Source: Gonocerus acuteangulatus (taxonomy: Eukaryota > Arthropoda > Insecta > Hemiptera > Coreidae). Taken from it: DNA of 64,000 nt. The translations under genes and the position numbers were made by a program. The stretch lies in the NCBI GenBank assembly GCA_946811695.1, contig OX328124.1:95379304-95443303 (forward strand), written 5' to 3'. Under the pieces are notes generated by a model, which searched no databases, was not told where the DNA came from, and saw only the letters and a program-made list of their open reading frames with translations. Positions 24,043 through 34,759 of the stretch are shown piece by piece (within the stretch, counting starts at the first letter, position 1; every line of letters starts with the position of its first letter).

Positions 24043-24152
24043 AAAAAAAAAAATATTTTCATGCTCCCCTTAAGTTTCACAACAAAAAAATAAGCAACGC
24101 ACTTATTTTTTTGTTGTGAAACTTAAGGGGAGCATGAAAATATTTTTTTTTT
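24043..24152. repeat. Perfect 51-52-bp hairpin, 7-nt loop
   Basis: The arm 24043-24094, containing 'atgctccccttaagtttcac', is mirrored by 24102-24152, containing 'gtgaaacttaaggggagcat'. The loop is 'caacgca'. A/T homopolymers form the base of the stem. It lies just before a 5S-headed SINE. Confidence 0.9.
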
Positions 24153-24186
24153 GTTTTTAAATTTTTAAAAAAAATTAAGCAACACG

Positions 24187-24408
24187 CATGTTGGCAACGG
24201 CCATAGCCACGTTGAGTGCACCGGTTCCCGTAGATCACCGAAGTTAAGCAACGTCGGGCGTGGTCAGTACCTGAATGGGTGACCGACCACGTGCTGTTTG
24301 TTATTATAAAAGGGTGGCAACCTGTAGATAGCCCGGCGTTAATAGCTTAACAGTTGGTACGCCGTTAAACAAGAAAACAAAAAAAAACCTATGTCTGTCA
24401 TGTTGGCA
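24187..24408 (+). repeat. 5S rRNA-derived SINE (best copy)
   Basis: 24191-24300 reads as an almost complete 5S rRNA: 'ggcaacggccatagccac', 'caccggttcccgtagatcac', 'gaagttaagcaacgtcgggc', 'ctgaatgggtgaccg'. The internal polymerase III promoter elements lie in this region. It runs into the body 'gggtggcaacctgtagatag' 'cccggcgttaat' and an A-rich tail. The 10-bp repeat CATGTTGGCA at 24187-24196 and 24399-24408 may be the target duplication. It is not a functional 5S gene, because the 3' end is replaced by the SINE body. Confidence 0.85.
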
Positions 24409-24462
24409 TTAGTAAAGGGTGGTAACCTGTAGATAGCCCGGCGCTAGTTGTAAAAAAAAAAA
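24405..24462 (+). repeat. SINE body fragment
   Basis: 'agggtggtaacctgtagata' 'gcccggcgctag' followed by A(12) is a second copy of the shared body, directly behind the 5S-headed SINE and lacking its own head. Confidence 0.7.
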
Positions 24463-24499
24463 ATTCATTAACAGAAAAATACACTTGACTAATAAAGTG

Positions 24500-24675
24500 A
24501 AGATGGAGATAGTTAGCCGTTGCAAAGATTCGAAGACAAGGTATAGTTGGGTTTCGGCTAGGAGAAAAAAACGTCAGACTTTCAGGAAGAAGATCTGTAT
24601 TTGGACGTTCTTCCTGAAAGTCTGACGTTTTTTTCTCCTAGCCGAAACCCAACTATACCTTGTCTTCGTATCTTG
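24500..24675. mobile_element. PLE-terminal palindrome (2 x 61 bp, perfect)
   Basis: 24531-24591 and 24608-24668 are exact reverse complements around a 16-nt loop, and pairing continues outward with mismatches. The preceding 'gatggagatagttagccg' (24503-24520) and 'gggtttcggctaggagaa' recur at 58750-58810 ('gttggagatagttagctg', 'ggattcggctaagagaa') and, reversed, at 61838-61900. In those two loci a hammerhead motif lies beside this leader. I therefore read the palindrome as two inverted PLE terminal repeats. Confidence 0.7.
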
Positions 24676-24984
24676 ACTAATAAAGTACTAATGAGATACT
24701 TGAGCTTGCCTATTCTGTACCAGTTTGTCGATTCTGGGTTCAGTCTTTGCTAGAGCAATGATTAAATCGCTATCGACGACAAGACGATTGCAGTTTTTAG
24801 TTTTTTATTAAAACTTGAGCTGAAAAACCAGTCTCGCATAAATAAGTGGCTGAAAATGAAATAAGTATTTTTAAAGCTAGAGAAGGAATCCTTTGATCCA
24901 AAACTTCTCTAATGTCAAGAGTTGAAAGTAATCTTTCATGGTCTACTTAGCCTTCATTCCTAGAAATTCTTCTTGAACTTCTTC

Positions 24985-26119
24985 GGGTAATTCAAAAATG
25001 GAGCGATTTTGATGAAATTTGGTACAAAAATCTGTCGTCTAATTTGACAGGTCAAGTTCGTTAATCAGCAGAATCCACCTACTGGAAGATGCGTTTGGGG
25101 CGAAATTCGTGAAAAAAAAAATCGTAACGCTTACGTTTTTTAGTTCATATGCTTGCAGGTACTTGTTTTAGAGGTTTCTTAACATAAGAAGACGAATGAA
25201 ACCATATTTAAGGCGATATCTGTAAACGTTTTTGAGAAAAGTGGAACAAATGTTTTTGTAAGTCATTATTTTTTTGTGGGTACTTAGAATCGCGGGATTC
25301 AATATTTTCTACATCTTGGAAATTCATCTCAACTAAGATGTTTAACTTTTGGTTAAAAAGTTTTCGGATCTTCGTACATTCTTCGAAAATATCTCAAAAA
25401 CGCTCTACAAAAACTACAAAAAAAGTTCTGAAGCAATATTCGATGGGGCAATTTAAATCAGAGATATAAACGCTTAAAACTTAAAAATTTATTGTTTTGT
25501 TCTTTTGAACCTGTTTTTGTCTTTGTTTAACTCACTTTTTAATTGGTTGTTTTTGTTTTAAATTGCATTTGTCAGTAAAATTAATATTTTAGTCAAATAA
25601 GCCAAGAAACTATAAAAGGTATTGGTAATAAGTTTGGAGTGGCTGTTGTAATCAAGATGGTGGTGGCTAATCATGATGACGTACACATAGGTTTGTTTTG
25701 AATTCTCCTATCTATATAACCTTCCTGATAGCCTACAACTGAAGTTATCGTTATTTCTTAGTTTATAGAAAGATTTAACCCACGAGAGAATGGACTTTTA
25801 TTTGCCACGAAGCACATATTTACAGTTGATTATAACAGTAAAACAAATTTGCTAGTAAAACAAGAAGCTTAAAATGACAACGAACTTTCGGTTGTTTGGA
25901 ATAGAGCCTTCTAAGCAGTAGTCGTCGAGTGAGTATGTTTTCAGTACATTGTATTGGCTTATTCAGCCTTCCTCAAGAATGAGGATAAGAATTATCCGCT
26001 TCAGTGTAAGTTGGCTACTGTCAGTTTCCTGTTATTTGTGATGCCTAATCTATTCCATTTCATCGAGATGCACGGAACCGCGCTAAGATGATGCAGTTCC
26101 TGCGAGTCGGACTTTTTTT
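24985..26119 (-). mobile_element. Family B element (HINE-like), 3' truncated
   Basis: The 5' end is at the right: on the minus strand, 'gtccgactcgcaggaactgc' then 'atcatcttagcgcggttcc' (26112 downward). Towards the left are the family blocks 'aaacgtaagcgttacgat' and 'ggtacaaaaatc'-type sequence, reversed. The 3' hairpin is absent. Confidence 0.75.
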
Positions 26120-26389
26120 ATTATTAGTTGCTTCGGATAGCCGCAAAAAAGAAAATGCATTATCAACAGATACTTTATTTTTCCAAAATTTTCCAAATTC
26201 CCCTCTGATATTTCTCTGCGCCCCCCTGGTTAGGAATTCCTGCACTAGCCAGTCTGTCACCATCATGCGCAAACATCAAGCGCATTTTAGTACCCATAGA
26301 AAATGACTAACCAATATCAATACGAACCTGCTGTGTTATATTAATATCCTTGGGCTAATCTGGCAGTTCTGCAGCGAGTGTGAGAACTG

Positions 26390-26698
26390 CCTAGAAATGG
26401 GTTAAAAATTTAAAATAGCAGAAAGAATCATTTATGACGAAACCCGTTCAGGACGACCAGTTAATTTTAGTATCGACGTTCTATAAAATGTGTGAAGTCA
26501 GAGCCACAAATAACCCATGATCAGAACGTAGAAAGGCTGGATTCATCTCAACGATTAAAAACCGCTCACAAATTGAGAATGGCAACAAAGTGTAGTTTTA
26601 CCATAATAATGGTGGGAGCCCACTTACGGCACGAACAACGCTACGAAACATTATTGAATTTATTTGAGAGCTTTTGCCCACCGGACATGCCCTAAGAG
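26390..26698 (+). pseudogene. mariner transposase N-terminal relic
   Basis: Near 26405-26475 the frame gives KFKIAERIIYDETRSGRPV. The DxxRSGRP motif links the two helix-turn-helix units of mariner transposases. After a stop and frameshift, the frame from 26492 continues VKSEPQITHDQNVERLDSSQ, matching the second helix-turn-helix (consensus like VxxNPxxTxxELAxxLxVSxxT), and runs to a stop at 26696-26698. No DDD catalytic region was found downstream. At least one frameshift and several in-frame stops show that the gene is dead. Superfamily call is firm; the subfamily is not resolved. Confidence 0.75.
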
Positions 26699-26749
26699 AT
26701 TTTCAATAATTTGGTCCCTTACAAAATATTTTACCAGTGGTAGAGTTAA

Positions 26750-27855
26750 ATTCTAAAAAGTATGTACTAAATGAACGTTGAAACAAATTCGTTTGCATTA
26801 AAATCGGATTCTTTCTACAGCAATACAAATTCAAAGCTACCATAAGATGGCGAAAATGATTATGATGATTATGAAGAACAATATATCATCGATTAAAATG
26901 CGCACGAACTTTTTGACAGTTACTACTACATCACTGCATAACATACTAATTCATACAAATTTGCCTTCATTCATTATTTCTATACAATTAAAATAATGTG
27001 GTACATGGAAAAAAAGTTGGTAAATTTTTCTTTTTTGTCTAGTATTTATGTACTAATTACATTGTACTCTAAACATGTTTTGTAAAGATTTCCTTTATAT
27101 AAGAGAAATAATAAATCTGAATGTTCGTGTGAGAAAAATTAAGGATGGCATAATTCAATATAAACTCCTACCTCCAGAAATGAATTCATTATTATCCATT
27201 AAGAATTTCCGTCATTATTTAAAAATTATTATCATTATATGGCACCTTTTATTTTCAAAATAAAGTAGTTATTTATTTTTAAATATATCAGTAATATCCA
27301 GTAAACAGTATCACTCAAATAAATAATTTTCATTAAAAGTAAGAACAGAAGAAAATTTAATGAACGTAGTCATTTTATTAGAAATGATTCTTAGAATAAA
27401 TCACTTATATTTAACGAAAACTTTAAATCAATTTTATTCAATAAAAATTTTCATTTGAATAAATAATTCAATAATGAATAAAAATAAAAAGTTACTTTTT
27501 TCATTGAATGGATGAATAATGAATGAAAAATTATTCAGAATGAAATATTAAATTTATTTATTATTCACTATTAATTATTCTGAATGATTTTTGCCCAACA
27601 CTGCTTTTTACGCTCGAGTTTATAATAATGTGGCAAAAATAAACCACAAATATTCCAATTACTCTTCAAATAATAAATCTATCAATATTTTGAGATGCTG
27701 GAAAGGCTTTTAGTTTGATCAACATCATATTTATAGAATACGATTCCACCCAGACTGAGTGCTATTAACTAAAGAAATTTCACGGCAGGTAAAATTCCTC
27801 CAGGTGAAAGTTATAACAAATATGAAATGTTATTTTTTTGGTGAATTATATTTGA
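26750..27855. other. No gene recognised (extremely AT-rich)
   Basis: 27340-27600 has repeated 'gaataaataatt'-type motifs in both orientations. There is no coding signature; the 62-codon frame at 27075-27263 looks incidental. Confidence 0.4.
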
Positions 27856-27859
27856 CAGC

Positions 27860-28040
27860 AAAAGTCCAGGTGTGAATCCATCGGTTCACGTATATCGCCG
27901 AAGTAAAGCAACGTCGAGGCCATTACTTGGATGGGGGACCGCCTGGAAATACCACTTGCCTATGGCCGTATTAATAGATGGCAACATATAGATAGTCCGA
28001 CCCTAAAGAGCTCATAAGTTGATAGGCCGAATAAACAAAA
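27860..28040 (+). repeat. 5S rRNA-derived SINE
   Basis: 'atcggttcacgtatatcgcc', 'gaagtaaagcaacgtcgagg' and 'acttggatgggggaccgcct' trace the full 5S core. The body follows as 'gatggcaacatatagatagt' 'ccgaccctaaagagctc'. It is more diverged than the copy at 24187, so an older insertion. Confidence 0.8.
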
Positions 28041-28049
28041 TTTACCTAT

Positions 28050-29850
28050 ACTTTATTTTATTTGTATTTGTATAATCAGTTTAAACAGCAAGAAAGAAAA
28101 AAAATCTGTCCCGCAGGACAGCATTAACAACAATCCCAAATATTTTTACTCTTTTATATTTGTTTAAAAAGCTAATTCAATATTTAAAAAGATAATAATA
28201 ATAAAATATGCCGAAAAGCTGCGATAATATCAAGACTTGGCCATTGAGTTAAAATATCTCTATAAATTAGATCCGCTAGAGTTACATCAGTTATCATTTC
28301 GACCAATGGTTTGATACCGAATACTACAGTCAGTGCCACCAAATATCTGAAATTTTCTGATGGACACTTAACATTATATTCCAGTAGGCAGTTCTTCTTG
28401 ACACAGCTAGAATATTAAGAAAATGCCCATGATTAATAAATAAAAAAATATTTCTATAAATAAAAACTGGTTGGAACTATCCCCCAGTAAAAATATTCTC
28501 CAGTAATCTGAGAGACCCCATTCCTAGAATAAAATAAACGAGTAATATTCACTTTCTACCAACACAAATAAGAGAGAGTTTTTCAATTGTTTAATTGCTC
28601 CTGTTAGCGAAAACCGTGCACTGATGCAGGGGACAAGTTATCCAGTCACGAAACGTGGTAGAGCTTTGCACACGCCCAACATGTTGCAAAACTTATAAGA
28701 ACCTTTCCTGTTGCTTTTTGCGTAACTTAGTTGCGCAACCTTTAAATAATTCTTGGTCTTAGAATGCAAGCAAGAAAGACTGATATTTCCCTTTAGTTTG
28801 TCGACATTCCTTCACGTTCACCAATTAATGGCGTATTAGCAAAGTATACGCGATGTACATTTGACAGGTTTTACAGCACGACTTCAAAAAAATAACAACC
28901 AGGTTAAGAATAAAGAAATAACTTCAAATCAAATATCATCAACAAACTCTGACATGACAGGAAAAGTGTAAATAAAAAATAAATCCAATTTATGCGAATT
29001 AATAAATGAAATTATTGTTTTATTTCCAATTCAATTTTAATAATTACCGTAAGTCGGTTAGTGTTTCTTGAGAGTGGAAATCGTTTCAGGAATCGTAGAA
29101 AAATATCGAAGAGTCAATAAAATATTCTCGCGCTGTTGCCGATATAGTCCCCAAAAAATAAATGAAAAAAATGGTTATGCAAGGGAGAATTTTACATTTG
29201 GTCTTCCTTTGAATGGTTTTACCTCATATCAGCCAACATATAAATGCTTTTTCTTTTACATTAAAATAAAACCGTTTGCTTACTTATTACATAAAATTAA
29301 ATAATGTTTCTTCCTGAGCCTTAAAGTGAAGTGACACACAAGACGAGAGAACGGATTAAAAAAAATATCGGCTAAAAAAAGATATCACATCAAAGATTAA
29401 TTAATTAATAATTAAGATTCAAAAACTAAAAAAATAGGGGAAGGACAAATATATTGTGTCAGCGAGCCACTTACGTTAGCAGAAAATAAGAATAACCCCA
29501 CTGGTGATGAGCCAAGGCTGCTGTCTAGGGTAATCTTGAGATAGGAGGATCTTGAGTTTACAAGGATGATACAAACATAGACAAAATGATGAAAAAATAG
29601 ACATAGACAAAATGTGTAGAGAAGGACGACGAGAAAATGCGGCAAGAGTGAAGGCGTTTTAAAAATAGTGGGTAGGTATTAATTATTCGGAATAAGGATT
29701 GGAGATGAAAGAAATGGTACATGGAAGAAGAAGGAAAGACAGAGTAAAGAGAAGTTGAAGAAAAATATAAAATAAAAACGAAAGGAAACGGATGGCAAGG
29801 AGTAAAAAATTAACAGCAGTTGAGATTGGAAAAAGTGAGGAAGAGTGGCG
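28050..29850. other. No gene recognised
   Basis: AT-rich DNA. Short frames at 29068-29304 (+) and 29412-29645 (-) show no domain. The 3' part (29560-29850) is purine-rich and leads into the minisatellite. Confidence 0.4.
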
Positions 29851-29854
29851 TAGG

Positions 29855-30555
29855 AGGGATAAAGTTTGATGAAGTGGGGGAGTGTTGAGGATTATAGGAG
29901 GGCTGGCTCGGGAGGGATACAGTGTGATAAGGTGGAGGAAAATTGAGGATTGAGAGAGGAGCGTTTTGATAGCGATACAGTGTCATAAGGCGGAGGAAAG
30001 TTGAGGATTACGGGAGTGGTGGCGTGGGAGGAATAAACTGTGATAAGGCGGAGGAAAGTTAAGGATAATGGGAGGACTGGCGTGAGAGGAATACACAGTG
30101 ATAAGGTGGGGGAAAGTTGAGGATTATGGGAGGACTGGCGTGAGAGGAATACACTATGATAAGGCGGAGGAAAGTTAAGGATTATGGGACGATTGGCGTG
30201 GGTGGAATACACTGTGATAAGGTGGAGGAAAGTTAAGGATTATGGGAGGACTGGCGTGGGAGGAATACACTGTGATAAGGCGGAGGAAAGTTGCGGATTA
30301 TGGGTGGACTGGCGTGAGAGGAATACACTGTGATAAGGCGGAGGAAAGTTAAGGATTATGGGAGGACTGGCGTGGGAGGAATACACTGTGATAAGGCGGA
30401 GGAAAGTTGCGGATTATGGGAGGACTGGCGTGAGAGGAATACACTGTGATAAGGCGGAGGAAAGTTGCGGATTATGGGAGGACTGGCGTGAGAGGAATAC
30501 ACTGTGATAAAGCGGAGGAAAGTTGAGGAGTGAGAAAGGACAGGTGTAGGAGGGT
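29855..30555. repeat. 58-bp minisatellite
   Basis: The unit is built from 'ggaaagttgcggattatggg', 'aggactggcgtgagaggaat' and 'acactgtgataaggcgga'. Exact 58-bp spacing is seen at 30363, 30421 and 30479. About 12 units are present; the leftmost are the most diverged and the rightmost nearly identical. The unit is not a multiple of three, so the Ser/Pro-rich minus-strand frames (29892-30212, 30356-30748) are chance readings. Confidence 0.9.
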
Positions 30556-30759
30556 GAAAAAGTGATAAGAGGAAAAGGAATGTAGCTTGTTGGACTGACC
30601 TTGACCAAGGATTTACTCCATGACTAGCTTCCATCTTAACACCCTGGTCTAATAGAATTTCTAGGAATATACTCCAACCAAAAAGCCTCCTCTCTTTCTC
30701 TACGGACATCCATTCAACACAATTGTTGATGCTATTCAATATATCCAAAAACTTTCTTC

Positions 30760-31244
30760 CCCTGAAAATCTATAGCGATTAGTATTCACGTATGGAATTA
30801 GACAAATGTCTCTCACTCTCTCGCGCAAATACACATACGAATTTATAGTGTGCGAACCTAAGCCCAAATATGGTATTGGTCTTTCCATATCTTATATCTA
30901 GTAGGATGTGCATTCCCCAAGTTCCTCATTTATGCAAATTTTGATTGTTGTTTAGGAAAAAGAAAGGAATAAATAAAATTATATTAACAGACAAGCAGAT
31001 ATTTTAAATATTTTAAAAATGATCGAGAAATCATGGTAAGTAAAATGTGACCAACGGAACGGCATGCCCAAGTTATGTCGTCTAGGCGTTGTTCAATAGT
31101 ACACCTCATTCTGAAGGAACAGTTCCTAAACTTTCGGATGCGTTAAGTTTTGACAAAGGCGAAATATTAAATTATTATATTCAAAAGTTTCAAAATCGCA
31201 CCCGTTAAAAAAATTATGGTTGCTGATGGCGCAGTTTCTTCTTT
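30760..31244. other. No gene recognised
   Basis: AT-rich DNA without a repeat or coding signature that I can identify. Confidence 0.35.
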
Positions 31245-31319
31245 AATAAGTCTTCTCTGGCGCTAATGGCCCAGATGTCGGGGCTCCGGAAAAAAAAATA
31301 AAACACAATAAGTCTTCTC
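31245..31319 (+). mobile_element. 5'-truncated SINE stub with 13-bp target duplication
   Basis: AATAAGTCTTCTC at 31245-31257 is repeated exactly at 31307-31319. Between them lie only 49 bp: 'tggcgctaatggcccagatg', 'tcggggctccgg' and an A-rich tail. This is the 3' end shared by the tRNA-headed SINEs (57881-57913 and the reverse of 52913-52960). Long target duplication, 5' truncation and an A tail are hallmarks of LINE-driven target-primed insertion. Confidence 0.9.
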
Positions 31320-31889
31320 CTCGTCTCACTCTCTTACTCACATACATTTTTTGACAGATTTAAAAGTCTGTTTCAATAGAGCATTGAAACAATGTGATTC
31401 ATTACTAGAAAGACACAAGAAAAGGACCGAGGAACAAAGAATAATGTCAAAATACATATTAGATTAAGTAATTCAAGAACTGAACTAGTTAATAAACCGC
31501 TTTGTACGTTTTCTCATACACGATGACAGGTAACCGTCCACGTTATAATGTTTCGAAGATGGCCAGCGAGAAGAGGTAGAACGTTAATTAAAAATAGACA
31601 CGCCGGCTGAGGCTTGGTTTATATTAAAATAGAATGGTGTCAAAATACACTTCAAAAGGCAAAGGAATCTTTCATAACGTACTAATCTATAGCTCCTTTG
31701 AAATGTCCGACCCTAAAACCCTTCAGCTTTTATTCTCCATGAAAGCCAACTAAAATACTTTCAATTTTAATCAAAAACCATTATGCGGTTTTCATTAAAT
31801 GAACTTCGTAGCTAAGTCATATTTTTTTCTTTTAAATTCATGTCAATTTTCTAAATCTAAATATTTAATGAGGACATGAGTATAATATA

Positions 31890-32680
31890 ACTAGCTGAAT
31901 ACCCGTGCTTCGTCACGGCAGATAAGTAGTTATTTTATTGCGTAAAATATTGTATCATCAAAATTAACGCTACTATATAATTTTTTACAGTTTATTATAG
32001 CATGGTCCTCATACTATATGTTATACATCAATTGATAAGTAATCAAAGTATAATGTTTCTTGACACTGGGGCGCTCCAGACCAGTGTCAAGAAACAGATT
32101 ACCTAGAGATAACCCATTATCTATGTATAGGTTACCAGTAACAGCAGTGTAAGCAATACATGCTAAATTTCGTTGTAAAAAATAAATGTACGTTAAATTT
32201 AAAAATTTTTGTTTCTCAGATGTCATTTTGAAACACCCATTATATTTGCGAACCATACCAAGCGTGTTCTGACTGGGGATGCTGATGTGTGAGGAGGCTG
32301 TGCAAGGTTTCGGGATATTATTACCTCGGATGGACCATCACCTAGTATAGCGTTACCTCTATGACGGACAAAATCACAGTTTATTTTTAGTAATTCAAGG
32401 ACAGCCATCATAGTTGAAAATTTCAACTTGAAATTCTGTTATCATCCTAGCATGCTGCCTAGGCGTGCCAGCTCTAACCAACTAAAACTTTAAACCCCCC
32501 TTAAAATATTTAAAAATTCGAATATCAAAAAATCCTTTCTTAGCGTGTCTACGTTCTATAGGGAGTGTTTATGCAAAATTTCAAATTTTTCTGTCGAGTG
32601 GTTTGGGCTGGGCGATGATAGGTCAGTGAGTGGCATTTGAAAAATCTATAGTAGATATAGTGACGTGACTGTTCCATGAG
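31890..32680 (+). repeat. Dispersed repeat with 'ctagctgaatacccgtgctt' leader
   Basis: It begins near 31890 with 'actagctgaatacccgtgct' 'tcgtcacgg'. Its right part (about 32340-32660: 'ctaaccaactaaaac', 'tttctgtcgagtggtttggg', 'gggcgatgataggtcagt') is found reversed at 60690-60960. A related leader ('attagctgagcccgcgactt' 'cgtccgcg') is at 57257-57285. I do not recognise the element class. Confidence 0.65.
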
Positions 32681-32817
32681 ACTGCGTTCTTAAATAAATG
32701 GAAAGAAAAAAAAATGTGTTCAACCCCAAAATTTTGTCGGGCAATATAAAAGTGTTAAAGAGAAGAGTAAGGTGTTTAGTATCTCAGCTCTTGATTGGTT
32801 GTAGCTATCTCAATTAA

Positions 32818-32968
32818 GTCGGGTCTTCCCGTGGTATACTGGCTAACGCCAAGTACTCTAAAGCGGGAGATACGGGCTCGAGTCCCGCCTGGATGTTTAG
32901 GTGGCAACCTGTAGATAGCCCGGCGCTAATGACCTACATAAAGGTGCCCCGAAAAAGAAAAAAAAAAC
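32818..32968 (+). repeat. tRNA-derived SINE with the common body
   Basis: The head runs 'cttcccgtggtatactggct' 'aacgcc' (A-box region), 'aagcgggagatacgggct' and 'ggctcgagtcc' (B box, 32875-32885). It is followed by 'ggtggcaacctgtagatagc' 'ccggcgctaatgacc' and an A-rich tail. The body is the same as that behind the 5S heads at 20085, 24187 and 27860. No tRNA-like 3' half or usable acceptor stem is present, so it is not a tRNA gene. Confidence 0.85.
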
Positions 32969-33074
32969 TTATGCAAATAAGTAAAACATTGAAAGAACCG
33001 CCCGACTGGGCACTAGGACTGTAGGTCACTGGTGGCTGACAAACAGTTATTCAATGACGATACTACACTGACCA

Positions 33075-33431
33075 ATGTGCTACATATGTTGCCACTATGT
33101 GCAACACAAGACACTTACAAATAAACACACAGTTAGTGATTGCAAAGAACGAGAAAGATTAAATCTATCCAAAGACAGGATTATACATATATTAAAAAAA
33201 GCATCACCCACTTTAAGATCCAAAACCTTTGCAAAAATCACATACAACAAAAATATGTGTACGATAACGAGAAGATGGGTTTTCGTAATTGATACAATTA
33301 CGAAAACCTGTCATTTTGTATTTTTTATTGAAGAACTAAAACTGAACCCAATAATTTCACGAATAGACAAGGTAAATAAAACAGATATCGTTGACGCGTT
33401 GCAAAACAGATATTTTGTTAAATGTGCTTAG
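33075..33431 (+). CDS. Unassigned 118-codon open frame
   Basis: A 118-codon frame in strongly AT-rich DNA is longer than chance usually allows. It starts MCYICCHYVQHK and ends RYFVKCA, with a basic middle and several Cys. I recognise no domain. A 13-bp perfect hairpin (33278-33308) sits inside it. It begins about 100 bp after a SINE. It could be a relic of a mobile-element gene or a random frame; no splice or promoter evidence supports a host gene. Confidence 0.2.
   Translation: MCYICCHYVQHKTLTNKHTVSDCKERERLNLSKDRIIHILKKASPTLRSKTFAKITYNKNMCTITRRWVFVIDTITKTCHFVFFIEELKLNPIISRIDKVNKTDIVDALQNRYFVKCA
33278..33308. repeat. Perfect 13-bp hairpin
   Basis: GGTTTTCGTAATT pairs with AATTACGAAAACC around the loop GATAC. 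Confidence 0.85.
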
Positions 33432-33439
33432 AATTTAAA

Positions 33440-34430
33440 AAGAAAAAGGAAATAACTGTATAGTTCATAAAACAATTACAAATAGAGATTTAAGGGTTTT
33501 CCCGAAAAATAAGGCAACTCTAATTTTTCAAGGTTTTGAGAAACCAAAAAAAAAAAAAACTGTTTAAGTTAAAAAAATGTCAAATTGTTTTTCTTTTTTC
33601 AAAATTGCCCAGAACCAATCAGGCCTTATTTTAAAATCTCCGAGTGTTTATTGTAAGAGCTAATCAATCAATAACTATAAGATATAACTAATAAGGTAGC
33701 GTGTGGGAGTGTCGGTACTTGAGAAGGAGAGGATGGGTCGGTAGTTGGCAGTTCCCACGCTAGAGGCGCTCGTGTAGACATGTCCCGGCACCAGGTTTTT
33801 TCATGGGCACCCCTCCACTCGGCCCAGGGGGGTGATTCTTTTTATTTTACTCTTTCGAGGCCGTTAGCACCTCGCTCTCACCTTCGATATACTCTAATAG
33901 CTGCATCACCATCGGTATACACCCAGCAGACACCTCTTCTTAAATGGCAATGAGATGAAATGAAAAATTGTTTATTCTTAATTCTGAACACACCTGTGTC
34001 ACTAAATAATTATACACTCAAGAAAATTTATATACACCAATCAATTAGTATAAAGTAGTTTAGATTAAAATATCACAGGTATTTTTAGGCGTAGGGTGGG
34101 ACCTTAAGGTATCCAGATTTTTTCTGGATGGATAGACAAGGGTAAATAAATTCCAGAAACAGGTGGCATAGGTTACAAAGGATTTTTCGAATACAAATGT
34201 ACGGTGGGCCCCAATATAAATGTCGGAAATACGGGTTTATTAAGGGTGTGAACGGAGATTTTGAATTTATGTAGTTGAAGGTCTTTAGGATTGGATGACT
34301 TATTAAGAGACAGGCGAATGAGCCAATGGAGTACTGGTGACGATAAATAGGGAAGAATCAATTTAACAAACAGTAGAAGTGGTACCGTAAAAATGGGTCA
34401 CTTTAGGACAGTGTGATGAAATTTGCACAA
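33440..34430. other. No gene recognised
   Basis: 33690-33920 is GC-richer ('gcgctcgtgtagacatgtcc', 'ctccactcggcccagggggg') and could be a repeat or regulatory DNA, but nothing specific is recognised. The minus-strand 129-codon frame at 34363-34752 overlaps the short tandem repeat next to it and has no clear domain. Confidence 0.35.
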
Positions 34431-34440
34431 ACCTATACTG

Positions 34441-34530
34441 CTTATATATTTGTCTTAGAGAGAACACACAAATATATAGGAATATATTTGCCTTAGAGAG
34501 AACACACAAATATATAGGTATACATTTGCC
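34441..34530. repeat. 38-bp tandem repeat, about 2.3 copies
   Basis: 'cttagagagaacacacaaat' 'atatagg' starts at 34454 and 34492, 38 bp apart. Confidence 0.85.
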
Positions 34531-34759
34531 TGTTCGCACTCTATAGGAAAAGTTCGACCTTTTGGTATCAGTTAAATGAAAACATCCTAGCAGTATAGGT
34601 CTGCGCCAATTTCTCCACACTGTACTAATGGGACACGATTTTATGGTGGAGAGTCCTCGGTGAATCAAACAACCATCGTCTAACTGGGGAATAAGAGTAA
34701 GTTTACAAGGGCCCAAAGCGCCTGTTGATCCGAGATGGTAGAGGAAGTTCATCGGTCTG

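Noticed and set aside
24191..24300. Functional 5S rRNA gene
   Set aside because: Good 5S similarity, but the 3' end is replaced by the SINE body, and two diverged copies with the same body occur nearby.
30356..30748. 130-codon Ser/Pro-rich minus-strand frame
   Set aside because: Lies in the 58-bp minisatellite; unit length is not a multiple of three, so there is no conserved protein repeat.
32818..32890. Functional tRNA gene
   Set aside because: A- and B-box sequences are present, but there is no acceptor-stem pairing or complete cloverleaf, and a SINE body follows.
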